Positions 1 to 11,958 are shown, numbered from the stretch's first letter. The stretch: 64,000 nucleotides of DNA from Bactericera cockerelli (GCA_024516035.1 CM044964.1:17613084-17677083), one strand, 5' to 3'. Made by a program: numbers and translations. Notes: generated from the letters alone by a model not told the origin.

Positions 1-335
1 GAGTATTCTTCGTCATATACAACAGCAAGACATGAGAAAAACACTTACAAAAACAGGACACCGACAGAGTAAAAGGGATTATTTTTGGGCTTCAAGGGGA
101 TAACAGTCCTAACGTCAATCCTTTCTCAATAAACAATAAAATATGAAGAATATCTATGATTAAGGATAAAGAAGAAGAAGAGAAAGCCGAAGAAGAGCAC
201 AAAAGCCACCCCTCCCACATTGTCTTGTTATTAGAGCAAAATACCTATGTACATTCGCATAGTGGGACTACCTGTCTTGCGCTGACACTCTAAATAAAGC
301 ACTACTTATACTTATACTTATACATTGTACATACA
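1..335. other. No gene recognised
   Basis: AT-rich sequence with short GAA-rich and poly-A stretches. I see no splice-flanked reading frame or recognisable repeat boundary. Confidence 0.5.
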
Positions 336-520
336 TACCTTAGGGTTGGGTGGAAGAGATTGTCTAAGGCAATAACCTCGCCCTTTAGTTAGGACATAAT
401 ATATTATGTATATATTTATTTATTTTTTCTTTATTTTTTACTTCTATTCTATTGTTATTTAATTTGTAATTATTTGTATTGTATATAATATGTCCTATTA
501 ATAAAGTGTAAATAAATAAA
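336..520 (+). repeat. Interspersed repeat family R5
   Basis: The head reads GGTTGGGTGGAAGAGATTG, then a GGCAATAACC...CGCCCTTTAGTTAGGAC block, then a T-rich body ending near AATAAAGTGTAAATAAATAA. Related copies lie at about 5345-5560 (-), 7455-7645 (-), 9431-9612 (+), 15930-16115 (+, diverged), 17570-17727 (-), 33420-33475 (-) and 37350-37500 (+). The shared 3' end suggests a retroposon tail; the class is not determined. Confidence 0.6.
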
Positions 521-1114
521 TACCTATATTGGAAATTCAAGAAATTGCACCATATAGATTGATCTTTTTGAAATAGAAAATTTGCTATTCGGTCCCTGAT
601 TTTAGCCACTTTGATGCGTTTAACTGTGGGAAAAACTTCCCTTCAAACTCATTTTTTATTCCCTGAATTCAGAAATTCCTGTATTTACTGAACAGAGAGG
701 ACAAACCGTTTTTTTAAAGAGAAATAAAGCACTGCAAAGAACCAATGTTTTCTTTTTGACTTGCTTATCAAATAACTACTCCTACTGTCTTTGCTACACC
801 GCAGATGGCCAAACATGGGGTCCCCAGTGATGTCTGGAAACACTTCCCTGATACGTGGCGGCAGCGTAGAAAGAGAACATTGATAATGAAGAAAACGAGA
901 GAGACAGTGAGAGAGAACGGGAGACAGTTTTTTAGATTTTATTTTGCTAAGTTTCTAATTTCTATTTATACTCCAAACTCCTCGCTCTCCTGTCTCTTTC
1001 TATCTCAGTATCTCACCTTAAAATTCGAAACACTCCAAACGGAGCATTCCGAGAAGAATATTTCGAATAAGTGAAACAGAAAAGAAGATTAACATTAGGT
1101 GGAAGAAGATAACG

Positions 1115-1534
1115 ATGGTGACTAAAAGTAGGTTAGAGAGAACGAATCGAGAACCAAGTGATGATGTTGCTGAAGAAGGTGATGGTGTTAATGAAGAAAT
1201 TGATGAAGAAAATAATGTTGATGAAGAATATGATGGTTTTGATGAATATTTTATTGGAGTTAATGAAGAAGTTGATGTTGATAAAGAAGATAACTGTATG
1301 GAGTCTATAGATGAAGAAGGTAATGATGTTGATAAAGAAGATAACTGTATGGAGTCTATGAATAAAGAAGGTAATTATGTTGATAAAGAAGTTATTGATG
1401 TAAATGAAGAAGTTAATTACGAAAATTATGATGCTAAAGGATCTGATTTTAAAGGTTACATGATAATCTTCTTCTTCTTTTACTCTGTCTTATACCGCTT
1501 AAGCCGGGTCGACGTTGTTCAACCTCATGGTTGA
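1115..1534 (+). pseudogene. Acidic low-complexity reading frame, interrupted by a SINE
   Basis: From residue 1 to about 116 the frame is dominated by Asp, Glu, Asn and Val, with recurring NEEVD, DKED and MES motifs built from GAAGAW-type triplets. At the end the frame runs into an inverted SINE (about 1469-1821). After the SINE the same acidic GAA/GAT composition resumes (about 1822-1950) with stops, so the SINE split an older acidic tract. This could be the remnant of an acidic protein gene or simply a degenerate trinucleotide minisatellite. No domain is recognised, so no function is assigned. Confidence 0.3.
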
Positions 1535-1821
1535 GGTTGGCACATTTTCACGGCTGGATGCCCTTCCTAGCGCCAACGATTCTATTTGATTTAACTTCCT
1601 GGATTAGGACGGGGATTTTACCCCTCCATTCGCTGGGAATCGTACCAGCTACCCACATTAACCTCACCCATCCTGGGTAGGGCCGGAAATGCCAGCCTCG
1701 CATGTACGAAGGGAACAGAATTTTCTGTGTGAAAAATCTGCTCCAACCGGGGATCGAACTCAGGATCTCTGGACTACGGGCAGTAGTCACAACCGTTACG
1801 CCATGGAGGCTGGCAAATGTT
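1469..1821 (-). mobile_element. SINE family 3 (tRNA-derived), inverted
   Basis: Read on the minus strand, it has a tRNA-like head with A-box-like GGCGTAACGG and B-box-like GAGTTCGATCCC, followed by the conserved body with CAGGCTGGGTGAGG-like and CGATTCCCAGCGAATGG blocks. Near-duplicates TTACATGATAAT (before) and TTATATGATAAT (after) look like a target-site duplication. Other copies are at about 13230-13560 (-), 35113-35352 (+), 53661-53996 (+) and 56940-57290 (-). Confidence 0.75.
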
Positions 1822-1963
1822 ATATGATAATAAAGAAGATAAATAAAAATACAGCGACGACACCGAAAAATACATGGAAGAAAAATGTGAGGAAAAAGAC
1901 GACGAGATTGATGACAACAAAGAAGATGATTTGGAGAGAGAGGATGAGTAGCTAAGTGAGAAA

Positions 1964-2332
1964 GTGATCACATGTTGCATAGTAAATGACTCTTTGACAC
2001 GTGCTGTATAAGGGGGACACATTCACAGCGGATGGGGAACAGAAATAGCAGCTGAATAGAGAACGCACTTGCGTTTTTTGTACTCTTCTTTTATTGCAAC
2101 GTGCAAACTCTGTAGTTTTTTATACATCTTTTTTGACATACTAATGATGTGTACTGTTGTTCAGATTTCTTTCTCTCTCTCACACACACATACATACACA
2201 AACAATCTTTCTCTCTCTCTCTCTCTCTCTCTGTATCTTTTGTAATATTTTGTACACTCTCGCTGCTGCTACTATACTCTTTCTCTTTTGTAAAGATGAA
2301 TAACATCGCAGAATTTCTCTAATTGGGAAAAC
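1964..2332. repeat. Non-genic DNA with a TC/CA microsatellite
   Basis: A (TC)n/(CA)n tract occupies about 2169-2233. No coding sequence is seen in the rest. Confidence 0.6.
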
Positions 2333-2337
2333 ATGAA

Positions 2338-2634
2338 CTTTGAACAGTCAGAAAAGAGTTCACACACAAAAAGAAGTGATATCCCACCTGGCAGCGGCGT
2401 ATATATGTTGAGGTTTGAACAGTCAGAAAAATTTCACACAAAAAGAAGTGATATCCCACCTGGCAGCGGCGTGTATATGTTGAGGTTTGAACAGTCAGAA
2501 AAAGTTCACACACAAAAAGAAGTGATATCCCACCTGGCAGCGGCGTGTATATGTTGAGGTTTGAACAGTCAGAAAAATTTCACACAAAAAGAAGTGATAT
2601 CCCACCTGGTAGGGGCGTGTATATGTTGAGGTAG
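2338..2634. repeat. Four-copy minisatellite containing a duplicated splice donor
   Basis: Units begin at about 2340, 2415, 2487 and 2561, giving spacings of 75, 72 and 74 bp. Read on the minus strand, each unit ends an exon with codons for NIYTPLP and carries the donor CCAG|GTGGG. The unit nearest 2606 is the true end of neuroligin exon 2; the other three are copies inside the following intron. Confidence 0.85.
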
Positions 2635-2830
2635 AGACAGTCCTCGCTCTGGTTCTTGAGGAAAGGCACCAGAGAGCGCAAGTACTGCAACCGCCCGGCG
2701 GACATTTTCTTTCCGGAACTTTCATCGTCCAGGTTGGGCAACCTCTGAGGACACACGGGACTGAACGAGTCGGCTGTCATCAGGCCCGGCCAAGGCTGGG
2801 GGGACTGAGGGGCCATGAAACGTAGCTGAC
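2606..2830 (-). CDS. Neuroligin-like, coding exon 2
   Basis: The exon begins after a minus-strand acceptor GACAG and ends at donor CCAG|GTGGG. Joined in phase 1 to exon 1 it starts with GQLRFM, continues with a PQPWPG block, FSPVCPQRLP and MSAGRLQYLRSLVPFL, and ends NQSEDCLYLNIYTPLPG. EDCLYLNIYTP matches the second type-B carboxylesterase signature, including the conserved cysteine. The RLxYLRxLxPFLxNQSEDCL arrangement is typical of neuroligins, postsynaptic adhesion proteins with an inactive esterase fold that bind neurexins. Later exons, which would hold the rest of the esterase fold and the membrane segment, must lie left of the window. A related gliotactin or neurotactin-type protein is less likely. 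Confidence 0.85.
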
Positions 2831-2919
2831 CTGTCGAACAAAGCGAATCGTGTTAGGTGGTAAGTTCTTATTTTTTCTAAGTGATAATACTAAGGTCTTA
2901 CATTTTCTAAGTGATAATA

Positions 2920-3221
2920 GTAGTCACCGTGGCATAGTGAGGTAGGGCGCTAGGCATTGCACGCACGGTGACCTGGGTTCGATCCCCAGCGGGGCAGGAT
3001 TTTTTCTGCTCTGTACTTGGGTGTTCGGGGTCCACTCATACTTCGTGAGGGAAAATGAGTAGCTGCTTTAATGTTAGCAGCGACCAGTGACGGGATTATA
3101 GGCAAAAATAAGATATTGGGATATTAAAGATAAGGAAAAGTCCTATAATTCTGCGGTACCCACTAAGATTGTGATATAATAACACAAAAAATACATTATT
3201 ATATGTATTATATTTTATTAT
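2920..3221 (+). mobile_element. tRNA-derived SINE (single copy of a sixth family)
   Basis: The head GTGGCATAGTGAGG resembles an A box and GGTTCGATCCC is a B box. The element is bracketed by perfect 12-bp direct repeats TAAGTGATAATA at 2908-2919 and 3222-3233, which define the boundaries. It lies in neuroligin intron 1. Confidence 0.8.
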
Positions 3222-3579
3222 TAAGTGATAATACAGTAAAACGTGGGAATGATTGGATCTTTCATAAATGTGTTGCTTGAAAGTGCAATGAAAAGTGCCA
3301 GTTTTGAAACCGGGGATCCAAATTTAGATGAACTTTTGGTACCTAACTATTTAAGAGAAACTAAAAATTTCCCAAAGTTTACCTCTTCTCCCTGCACCTG
3401 AATCGTAAGTGAAAAGAGTTACCCCACCACCTTCTCATGTGACCAAATCTCTGCGTAAATTGATAATCATTTTCCTCGTAGGTATTTATTGCATAATTAA
3501 TCATTATTTCCCTTTTACCTGGATAAGTGGAATAAATGGGACACAAATCTCTGTAAGTGGAATATCGGCTAAGTGAAGT

Positions 3580-3800
3580 ACCGTGGATAATTAAGTGGAA
3601 TGAAAATGTTGGTTATCGGTGATTCCACTTATCCAATAATTTATTAATTCAGTGGAATGAAAATTTTGGTAATCAGTTATTCCACTTATTCAAGTTTGAC
3701 TGACATTAACTTTAATGTTTATACTCTCTGAATGCTGAATGAAACTTATTGTGAAATAAACTCTCTGAATGCTGAATGAAACTTATTAGTTCCTTGACGT
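3580..3800. repeat. Short local duplications in neuroligin intron 1
   Basis: AGTGGAATGAAAAT and a following CCACTTAT block are repeated, and CTCTGAATGCTGAATGAAAC occurs twice about 40 bp apart. No coding content is seen. Confidence 0.5.
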
Positions 3801-4279
3801 GTATAAATTGTATTTTCTTATTTTGCAGGAGTTGTTTTGGGAGCTTCTTCATTTTCAGCAAACTATTGTTTAGGGAATCTTCATGGAGTTCAAGCATTGT
3901 ATGAGACCTGAATTCACAAAGTCCAATTCAAGAAAATTTACCAAACAAGCGCCTGACTATTGAATGGACAAAAAATAAGGATGAGTAATTGAGTATCGCT
4001 ATATTTATGCAGTCATTGTTCGTTCAGTAATCGATTTTCAATACTCTTCTTCTTCTTTCACTTTGCCTCTTCTCAAACGTACTTGATTTCGCCATTGTTC
4101 AGCCTCTTCTTTAAGGTCGAGATTAGTAAGTTCTGACACTCCTACTTCCACTTTTTCTGCTATATGCCCTTTCAAACGCTTACCCTGTCAAGGGCTCCAT
4201 CGATTTATATTATGTATCATGTCTTTTGGCCTAACAGAGTTGTTAACAGATATCTTTATCGTCCCCCAGCAAGACCAGT

Positions 4280-4452
4280 GCCTCGTTTTATAAAGAACTC
4301 TCACTCTCGTAATCCCAAATCTCCCCTTCAACCTTCACACAACGCACTCTGATTGGTTATTTTGTTCAAAATAACCAATCAGAGTGCCTGTGTAACGGTT
4401 GAAAGGGAGATTTGAAGATTATGAGAGTGAGAGTGCTTTCTGGAACGAGGGC
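4280..4452. mobile_element. Foldback MITE, about 173 bp
   Basis: It is a near-perfect palindrome. The arm containing ACTCTCACTCTCGTAAT and AATCTCCCCTTCAACC is mirrored by its complement, with the centre GGTTATTTTGTTCAAAATAACC. It lies in neuroligin intron 1. No transposase is encoded. Confidence 0.75.
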
Positions 4453-4499
4453 CAGGTAGGTACAAGAAAAGCAACAAAAGATTATTATTATTAATAATA

Positions 4500-4707
4500 A
4501 TACTCTTTAGAGTTTAGTGGAAGGTAATCACTAGGGGAGGTTAATGCTCAAACCATTTTCTACCACCTAACCCTTAGAGTCTTATTATTATGTGGTCACA
4601 AACTCAAATTAATGAGGGAAAAAATTCATGCACAGGGTGGAATTCGAACCAACGGATCCCTACGCTACCTGGATTACGAGACTAGCACGTTGACCACTTG
4701 ACTACCA
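4500..4707 (-). mobile_element. SINE family 4 (tRNA-derived), next to a splice donor
   Basis: On the minus strand the element begins CTGGTAGTCAAGTGG (A box) and has GTTGGTTCGAATTCC (B box). It lies in sense to neuroligin and starts about 15 nt inside intron 1. Other copies: about 6641-6775 (-), 7168-7372 (-), 9068-9160 (-), 34394-34610 (+) and 55433-55512 (-). Confidence 0.75.
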
Positions 4708-4721
4708 GAAAGCTGACTCAC

Positions 4722-4923
4722 CAACAGGGGGAGCTGCATAGGGAATGCCCAGGTACATGTGGATATTATTCAGGTTCCCGTTATGGACCGGGGACCTAAC
4801 AACGCCCCTGAGACGACCCTGCCTCAGCTGAACTATCCGTGTGTACTCCTTGGAATTACAGGCCTGCACCAGGAGGATGAGTAGGCCGAGGGTGAACAGG
4901 GGGTGAAGTGAGGCCAACATCAA
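4722..4923 (-). CDS. Neuroligin-like, first coding exon (signal peptide)
   Basis: The exon starts at an ATG at 4923 and ends in phase 1 at donor CTGTTG|GTGAGT. Residues 1-24 form a signal peptide with a hydrophobic core (LFTLGLLILLVQA) and a small-residue cleavage region (ACNS). The mature start IVQLRQGRLRGVV and the motif YLGIPYAAPPVG are hallmarks of the esterase-fold N-terminus of neuroligins, and the frame joins exon 2 (2606-2830) to give PPVGQLRFM. The product would be secreted into the ER and displayed at the synaptic surface. The true 5' UTR is not identified. Intron 1 is about 1.9 kb and full of repeats. Confidence 0.85.
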
Positions 4924-6494
4924 GGAGGTAACAGTGGACTGGATGGGTGGCGGGAAATAAAGTGAGTCGCGATTTTTTTTTAATGTGATTGACAGTCACT
5001 GCAGTGTTAGTTATTTTTTGATTTTGGCTGCTTTAGATACAAATACTATATTGAATAGAACACTTTTATGTTTCCCTAAATCTTTACATTACGCACTGCG
5101 GTACTAAATTTATTGTTTACTTCAGATTTGTCTGTCATAGATGCAAACGTACATTAATAGTATTACTTTTTACTACTTTTTACTTACCTACTTTTTACTT
5201 ACATTAAATTGAAAAAGTTTTTTCAGTTCTGCACTAAGGGTTCAAGACTTGTGGTAGATACACGTAGAAAAGATAGATAACTTGTGTGTTTTTCTGGTGA
5301 GACCATTGCTAGATTTCTGGCAAGATTTTTAACTAGCTATTATATATTATTATTATTATTATTATTATTATTAAACACTCTATTAGAGATAAAAAGACAT
5401 AATTATGTAAAATACAAATAATTATTATAACAATGAAAAAATGGAACAAAATATATAAAATAAAAAGGAAAAAGAATAGAAATATACATATTGACATCTG
5501 TCCTAACTAAAGGGCGGGGTTATTGCCTATGGCAATCTCTTCCACCCAACCCTTGGATTTTCCTACATACCTAATTTACATACCCAACAATTTTCTGCTA
5601 AGATCCAGTCAGTCTCTTTGAGGATAATTATATGAAAGAAAAAAATATTTTTTTCTGAAGGAAACAAGAGTAGGTAATAAGACTCAGAGCATTTCAAAAT
5701 TTCATAATTTAAAAAAGACGAATGCGAAATAACTCTATGCTTTTGTACAAAGCTAGAAAGTTATATTTGTTCCATATTACATGATTATAATTTATAGTAT
5801 AATATGTAGGATGTGATTTTTTTTACTTTTGATACCTTATTGACATTTCTATATTCTGACGTTATTCTTATGGGAACTTGAAGGTAATCTCTATACTCGT
5901 AGGTAGGTATAATAGCTGAAATTAACTTTAATAAACCTTTGGATAATTACTCCATGTAATTATTCCTGACTAGATCTATTAAAACTTCTCAAACAGTACA
6001 GAATGTCGTGCAATTACATGTATGTATAACTTGCTTGGAATATATCAGAGTTGACAAACTTTTAAGTGAAACGGAAAGTTGTACATTCAAGTTTCAAATC
6101 CGGAGAATTCATACACAAAAAGCTCGCAGTCTCTAATCTACATACTCAAACTTTCAAGCTCTCAGACTCTCAGAGTTTAAAACAACATGGAACTTGTGCA
6201 ATGTGCATCCCATGCAAGTTTATTCATTTGTTTATTTATGTAATTTTGTGTTGTCAAGAAACAAGCATGTTTCTTCCATGCACAATTGCATGGGAAATTC
6301 TAAATGCATTCAATGATAATAATAATAATGGACACTACTTTATACTGCCCTAGTTCAACAAAGGAGTCCCTTCATTTTAGCTGTCACAAATCTTTGGCTT
6401 TTCCCAAACCTCTCGGGGGTAAATATTGTGCACTGGTAGTCAAGTGGGTAGGGTCGGATTAGTTTTTTTAATAGTTTTAGTTTTTTTAAAGTTA
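4924..6494. other. Upstream non-coding DNA
   Basis: AT-rich sequence upstream of the neuroligin start. It holds an (ATT)n run at about 5342-5372 and an inverted R5 repeat at about 5345-5560. No convincing promoter or exon is seen. Confidence 0.5.
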
Positions 6495-6632
6495 TCATAT
6501 TTGTGTTAATCACTTACGTGATATCACAACTACTCAAACTCGCTTTACTAAATCCACGCTGAAATCGTGACTTGAACCACAGACCTCCAGGTTACAAGTC
6601 TGCCGCCTTATCGATCAAGCTACTGAGGTCGG
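6495..6632 (-). mobile_element. SINE family 2 (tRNA-derived)
   Basis: The minus strand carries TAGCTTGATCGATAAGG (A box), GTTCAAGTCAC (B box region) and the tail GTGATTAACACAAATATGAT. Family copies: about 8265-8407 (-), 11688-11833 (-), 12538-12646 (+), 13596-13737 (+), 35562-35698 (+), 37092-37187 (-), 46950-47078 (+), 47613-47906 (+) and a split copy at 53444-54040 (+). Confidence 0.75.
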
Positions 6633-7167
6633 TTCTTGGTACCATTATTATTATTATGTAATCAAAGTCTCAAATAAATGAGAAAATATCCATGCACTGG
6701 GTGGGATTCAAACCCCACATTCCCTGAATTAATAGACTAGCGTCTCAACCACTTGACCTCGAATGCATGTATTTGTGCATTCCAGAAAACATTTAATAGC
6801 AAAAATAATCAATTTTATGTGCACTCTTAATTTTCATGAGGTTCCACTTAATTGAGTTTTTACGATGTGCTCGGTACACTTAAATTGTTCTCAACTGTTT
6901 CGTTGTTTCGTTGTGTTGTGGTTGTTCAGTTTTGCTAAGAGTATTGTGTTGGTGCACGTGATATAAGGGGGACCTGATGGCGTTCTTGATGTTATGTCAA
7001 CTCAGGAGGTTAACTTAGAGGAAGGAGGATACCTTAGGGGAAATTCTCGAGTTCCCTCTATTTGACCTTTTTTTACCCGAGTTTCCTACCGTAAGACCTA
7101 AGAGCATTTTGCCATTTTTCAAGACGGATATAACAATAATAGATCATTTTCAAAATGGATATAATAA

Positions 7168-7645
7168 TAATATCACTCTTTAGTGGAAGGTTAACACCAG
7201 GCGAGGTTAATGCTCAAAGCATTTTCTACTACCTAACCTTCAGCTTCTTATTATTATGTGGTCTCAGACTCGAATTAATGAAGAAAAATTCATGCACTGG
7301 GTGGGATTCGAACCAACGGATCCCTACGCTACCTGGATTAACAGACTAGCTCGTTAACCACTTGACTATCAGTGTATCAGTCAGTAACAGATCTGACTTT
7401 AGTTAAAAAGAAAGAAGGGCTAGGACGTTGAGTGTTACAGTCCTCTATTTCAATAAATATTATTTTAATCATTATAATCTTTATTAGGAGGACAGAATAT
7501 CTACAGTATAAAATTAAGAAAAAATAAATAAAAGATAAAATCGTATGAAAAATACATAAATAGAGAAAAAAATTACACTAGTGTCTTAACCAAAGGGCGG
7601 GGTTATTGCATGTGGCAATCTCTTCCACCCAACCCTTTGAAAGCC
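7168..7645 (-). mobile_element. SINE family 4 followed by an R5 repeat
   Basis: 7168-7372 is an inverted family-4 copy with the block GGTGGGATTCGAACCAACGG. 7455-7645 is an inverted R5 copy ending in GGCAATCTCTTCCACCCAAC. No gene lies in this stretch. Confidence 0.65.
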
Positions 7646-8011
7646 TAACTAAATGTTCATGAAAACACAGATAACTTTAGAATTTACATTGGTTAAAATA
7701 AAAAGTGTATCAGACACATCCACCAAAACCGGGAACCCGCACTGAGTGCAACATTTTGTCTCGCAACGTTTCATGCTCCGCTTACTAGGATTAAATTTAA
7801 GATTAGTCAGACTGTTCCCCTATTAAATAAGTAAATTTTACCTCAAGAATGACTATATTACATAGAGTGCTATGATTGGCTGAACCTCCGACTTTTTTTA
7901 ATCATTCGGCGCTTGGAATCAAATAATATTGAATCCCACAGACTGAAACATTACTTTGCAAATCTTTCGCATTCAAAATTCAAGTAAAAAATGTTGCGAA
8001 ACGTTTCGGAG

Positions 8012-8167
8012 CAGTGGCGTAGCGGCGGGGGGGGGGGGTTTTGGGGACAACCCCCCCCCCCCCTCCCCCAAAATTTCCAAGAAACCCCACCAAAGATGGA
8101 ATATACGTTAGGCGAGATTTCTGAACCCCCCTCAAACCCAAAATGTAGGTCTATAGCTACGCCACTG
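8012..8167. mobile_element. hAT-type MITE with an 8-bp target duplication
   Basis: Terminal inverted repeats CAGTGGCGTAGC and GCTACGCCACTG bound 156 bp. Perfect 8-bp direct repeats TTTCGGAG flank it (8004-8011 and 8168-8175), the hAT signature. The interior has long G and C runs that can pair. A related copy is at 24436-24613. Confidence 0.9.
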
Positions 8168-8264
8168 TTTCGGAGCAAAGTGTTGCGCTCAGTAGGAAAC
8201 GTGCCTAACTCAAGTGAGGATCTATCCTGACGCCAACAGCTCTGGGTTTCAGCTAGTTAAAAAA

Positions 8265-8407
8265 AAAAGTTATCATATTTGTGTTAATCACTTTTGTGAT
8301 ATCACAACTACTCAAACTCGCTATACTCAATCTACGCTGAAACCGGGACTTGAACCACCGACCTCCAGGTCACAAGTCCGCCGCCTTCTCGATCAAGCTA
8401 CTGAGGT
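8265..8407 (-). mobile_element. SINE family 2 copy
   Basis: Inverted copy with TTATCATATTTGTGTTAATC at its low-coordinate end and the tRNA-like head at the other. Confidence 0.7.
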
Positions 8408-11400
8408 TTCAGCTAGTTATTTTACAATTGCCTCTAATCCTAATTCGAATCCCTTCCCTCTGACAGAGAGAAGTGACACCTAAGGCCTATAAAGCAGGCT
8501 AACTGTCCCCTTCCCCCTCTGCCCTCCCCCTTCCTCCCCTAGCCCAGACCCCAGGGACGCCCCCACCCCCCCCCCGCCTCTAGTTCTCCCTGATGCTGTA
8601 AGTTATCTGAGCCACTTGCGGGGGAGGGGAGGACATCATCCTAATTTATATTCCTCCAAGGAATCATAAGATGATATTCAACTTATGCAAAGAAAAACAT
8701 AAAATAATTTACTTCCTAATGGTAATGGAGATAACGGCGTTTTTTTCTTTCCGAAGAGAGAGAAAAAAAAATCTCCCTTCGTTAAATGAAATTTATGAAC
8801 GTTTAGTTACTGAACTTCAGTAATATACCATTTCCGTCCGCGCGGGTAGAAATCTTTTACGATTTTATCTATGCGGTATCTTTTTTCTTTCAACATTGAT
8901 AGAGAGAAACTCTGCTAGAAAGAAAAGTTTTAATGAATAAATGGTGGATCAGGTTTTCATAAGCATTAACGATAGATATAAATAAAAAACGAGGTTGCTC
9001 AGGAGGTTGTGAAACGTCCAGAAAAATGAAAAAAACTGAAATCGGAGCATAAAAATATTTTTTTTTTTTTACAAAATCGGTGGGATTCGAACCAACGGAT
9101 CCCTACGCTACCTGGATTACCAGACAAGCGCGTTAATCACTTGACTACCAGTGCACGTAAGAAAACAACCACGATGTTTCTTTGTACCAACTTAGGGGGG
9201 AATACTTAGAGAGAAAATTTAAGTAAGTTTGAGAAAAGAGGATAAGAAATATATACTTTTTTACTGTGGAAGAAGTAACCAAACAAAAAACTTTATTGTA
9301 GCTTAGTTTCCAATGTGAAGTATTCAAGTGTCCAAGTTGTGCAACTTGATGTAAAATCGTCTTGATGTAAATTGAACTCCAACCACGTTTTTAATAGCTT
9401 GTCTTTCGATACCAATATCTTTTAATGACAATAAGGGTTGGGTGAAAGAGTTCGCCATAGACAATAACTCCGCCATTTGGTTAGGATATATGTTTCTATA
9501 TTTTTTTCTATTCTTTTTCCTTTTTATATAATATATTGTTTCCATTTTTTCATTGTTTTAATAATTATTTGTACTGTACATCAATGTCTCTTTATATCTA
9601 ATAAAGTATTTAATAATAATTATACCAATAACTACTTTTCTACTTACATCAGTGTTGGTATTTATTATTAATGATACCTAATTGTATTATTAGGTATCAT
9701 TGTTTAAAGTATTAGTCAGATTAGGCTCCATCATTATTTCCATTGAATTAGAGGTTTATTATTTACCTATTTATCTTTAGAATATCTTTACATTATCTTT
9801 AGAATATATATATATATATTTAGCAAATCACAGCGTATGACACAAGTTTTCCTCTTTGACCTGGCGGATCCAGCTCTCACAATAGACTGTGCATTTATAA
9901 AAGTACATTAATTATTATTTGTTATATTAATTAGCCATACAAAATAATATCGTTAGTGTAAAAAACTACAAGTGCACATATCTATACTGTTTTGGAGAAA
10001 AAACACATCTACTTCTAAAAATAAAAAGAAGATTTTCACTTGATGGTTGTCATTTATAAATTTAATTTATAAAACGGATTGTAATGAATTTCAATTTTTT
10101 GTATAGCGGGACCTTTTTCTTAATTAGAATGGGTATTTAACTATCTAAATAAATAATAAACATCTTGTAGGATTACCTATTCCAATTACACACTAAAATA
10201 CTTGACTTACAAAAAAGAACACACGACCAAAAGTTACATCCATTGTCTTTACATATGCTCAAAATGTAAAATTTAAATAAATAAAAAATACAACAAATCA
10301 CACAGCACGAATTTAAGAAGTTTCACAGTTATTAATTAAAAGTATTTCGGCTGTTTTTTAATATCTTTTTTTCTTCTCTACGTAAAAATAGTCTTTGCTA
10401 TAATATTACCGGGGGGTGGATTTCAAAACAACTGACCGGGAAAAACCTCTATTTCCAAGCCGCAGTTCACTCACGGTGCGTCTACCTTGGCCGCGGAAAT
10501 TTACACCCTTTTGCGAGTTCCGTGAAAAAAAAACGAATCTGACAAAAATCTCAGACAGAATAAGAATAATATGCTCATTTCTAAATTTTGAGCATGGCAG
10601 GAGACACTTGGGCCAGGCTCGGGTGGATGTAAAAATACATCGCACATTGATGTAGCCACATCAGTGCAGGGGGGAGCGTCCCTGTTTCTCATTGTCAAGG
10701 GACTTTTTAGGGTTTAACGTCCCTTTCAACTGCTAAGATCATATTCAATCTCGTTAACCTCACCCAGCCTGGGTTGGGCCGGGAAAGGCCAGCATCATGA
10801 GAGTTCAAATTTGGACTCTCCTATACAAGTCACACATCTTGGATGGTCACCCATCCAAGTCCTAGACTCGCTGACGTTGTCTAACTACAGTGACTGAATA
10901 AGAACTGATGTATTCATCGTGCTATTGTCGCTGGCTAGAAGATTGGCTGGTAGGTACTTCATGGTACAGTCCAATTTTATGCGAAAGATCAGATTCTCAG
11001 ATTGTATTGTTATCAGTGGTACTCTCTTTTTTTTCTTGCTGTTTTCTCTCTTCTACTCAGTATTGGTCAGTATAAACCTCACCCGGACTGACCACAACTG
11101 AAGAGAGTCCTTTATCAAACGAAACAGAGAGGCATAAAATCCTCTAATATCTAAGGTGAGGAAGTTACCTTGATTTAGGGCTAAATTTTTAGAACACGAA
11201 ATGTGAAAGTTAAATTTCGTCTACTTAAGGAATTAGAATATGGAATCCCAGGATAAGAGTCTGGAAGCTCTTTAAGTACTTTTCCGTCTTCATCAGCATG
11301 ATCACCACTAATAATAATAACATCATCAGCATTGTCGTCATGAAAATAAAACATCATCAGCTAAGCTGTGCCTGGAAATTTTCTCCGAAATTAATTCAGT

Positions 11401-11687
11401 GCTTCCTTGAAGGTCGTTAAAGTTTTAAGTCCTTGTCAGGCGCGTGTATAATATGTCACGATTTTCGAAGAAGAAACTTGTTGTTGATGAGCTGGTCTTG
11501 AAGGGCTGCACAATTACTAAAATACTTTATTAAAATGACGACCTGACGGCTTGCGGTGTAGAAATTTTCAGTTGCTATCCTTCCTCGCGTCTCGCTGCCG
11601 TGTCTGACGCTGCAACTGGGAACCCACAAAGCAAGGCTTGTGTCTTGCAACGCATCGGGCTAAGTCAATTGAATAAACATTGATAAA
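8408..11687. other. Non-genic stretch with scattered repeats
   Basis: It contains a C-rich run (about 8560-8580), a partial family-4 SINE (9068-9160, -), an R5 copy (9431-9612, +), a small hairpin around AATGATACCTAA (9669-9700), a GC-rich patch (10400-10640) with no supported gene, and a diverged repeat with a CCCAGCCTGGGTTGGGC block (about 10690-10920) related to 34190-34380 and 62330-62580. Confidence 0.5.
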
Positions 11688-11833
11688 ATAATGTTATCAT
11701 ATTTGTGTCATTCACTTTCGTGATATCACAACTACTCCAACTCGCTTTACTAAATCTACGCTAAAACCGGGGGACTTGAACCACCGACTTCCCAGGTTAC
11801 AAGTTCGCCGCTTTATTGATCAAACTACTGAAT
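11688..11833 (-). mobile_element. SINE family 2 copy
   Basis: Inverted copy with the CGTGATATCACAACTACTCC body and the tRNA-like head near 11800-11833. Confidence 0.7.
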
Positions 11834-11958
11834 TCGGTTGTAAACATTGATGGCCGGTTAACTAGGTCTTCAAAACTTGGAATAACAGCACATCCGCTCA
11901 GCCTGCGTCCAGGCGGTCACTTGGCTTGTCTTTGTACCTCTCGGTAGGTACTGTATAT

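Noticed and set aside
805..1074. Open frame of 89 codons following a CAG that could be an acceptor
   Set aside because: Composition turns into low-complexity sequence after 30 residues, no homolog is recognised and no matching donor or neighbouring exon was found.
10406..10655. GC-rich patch with open frames on both strands, considered as an upstream neuroligin exon
   Set aside because: No coding signature. A minus-strand GTGAGTG could be a donor for a non-coding exon, but nothing in the sequence supports it further.
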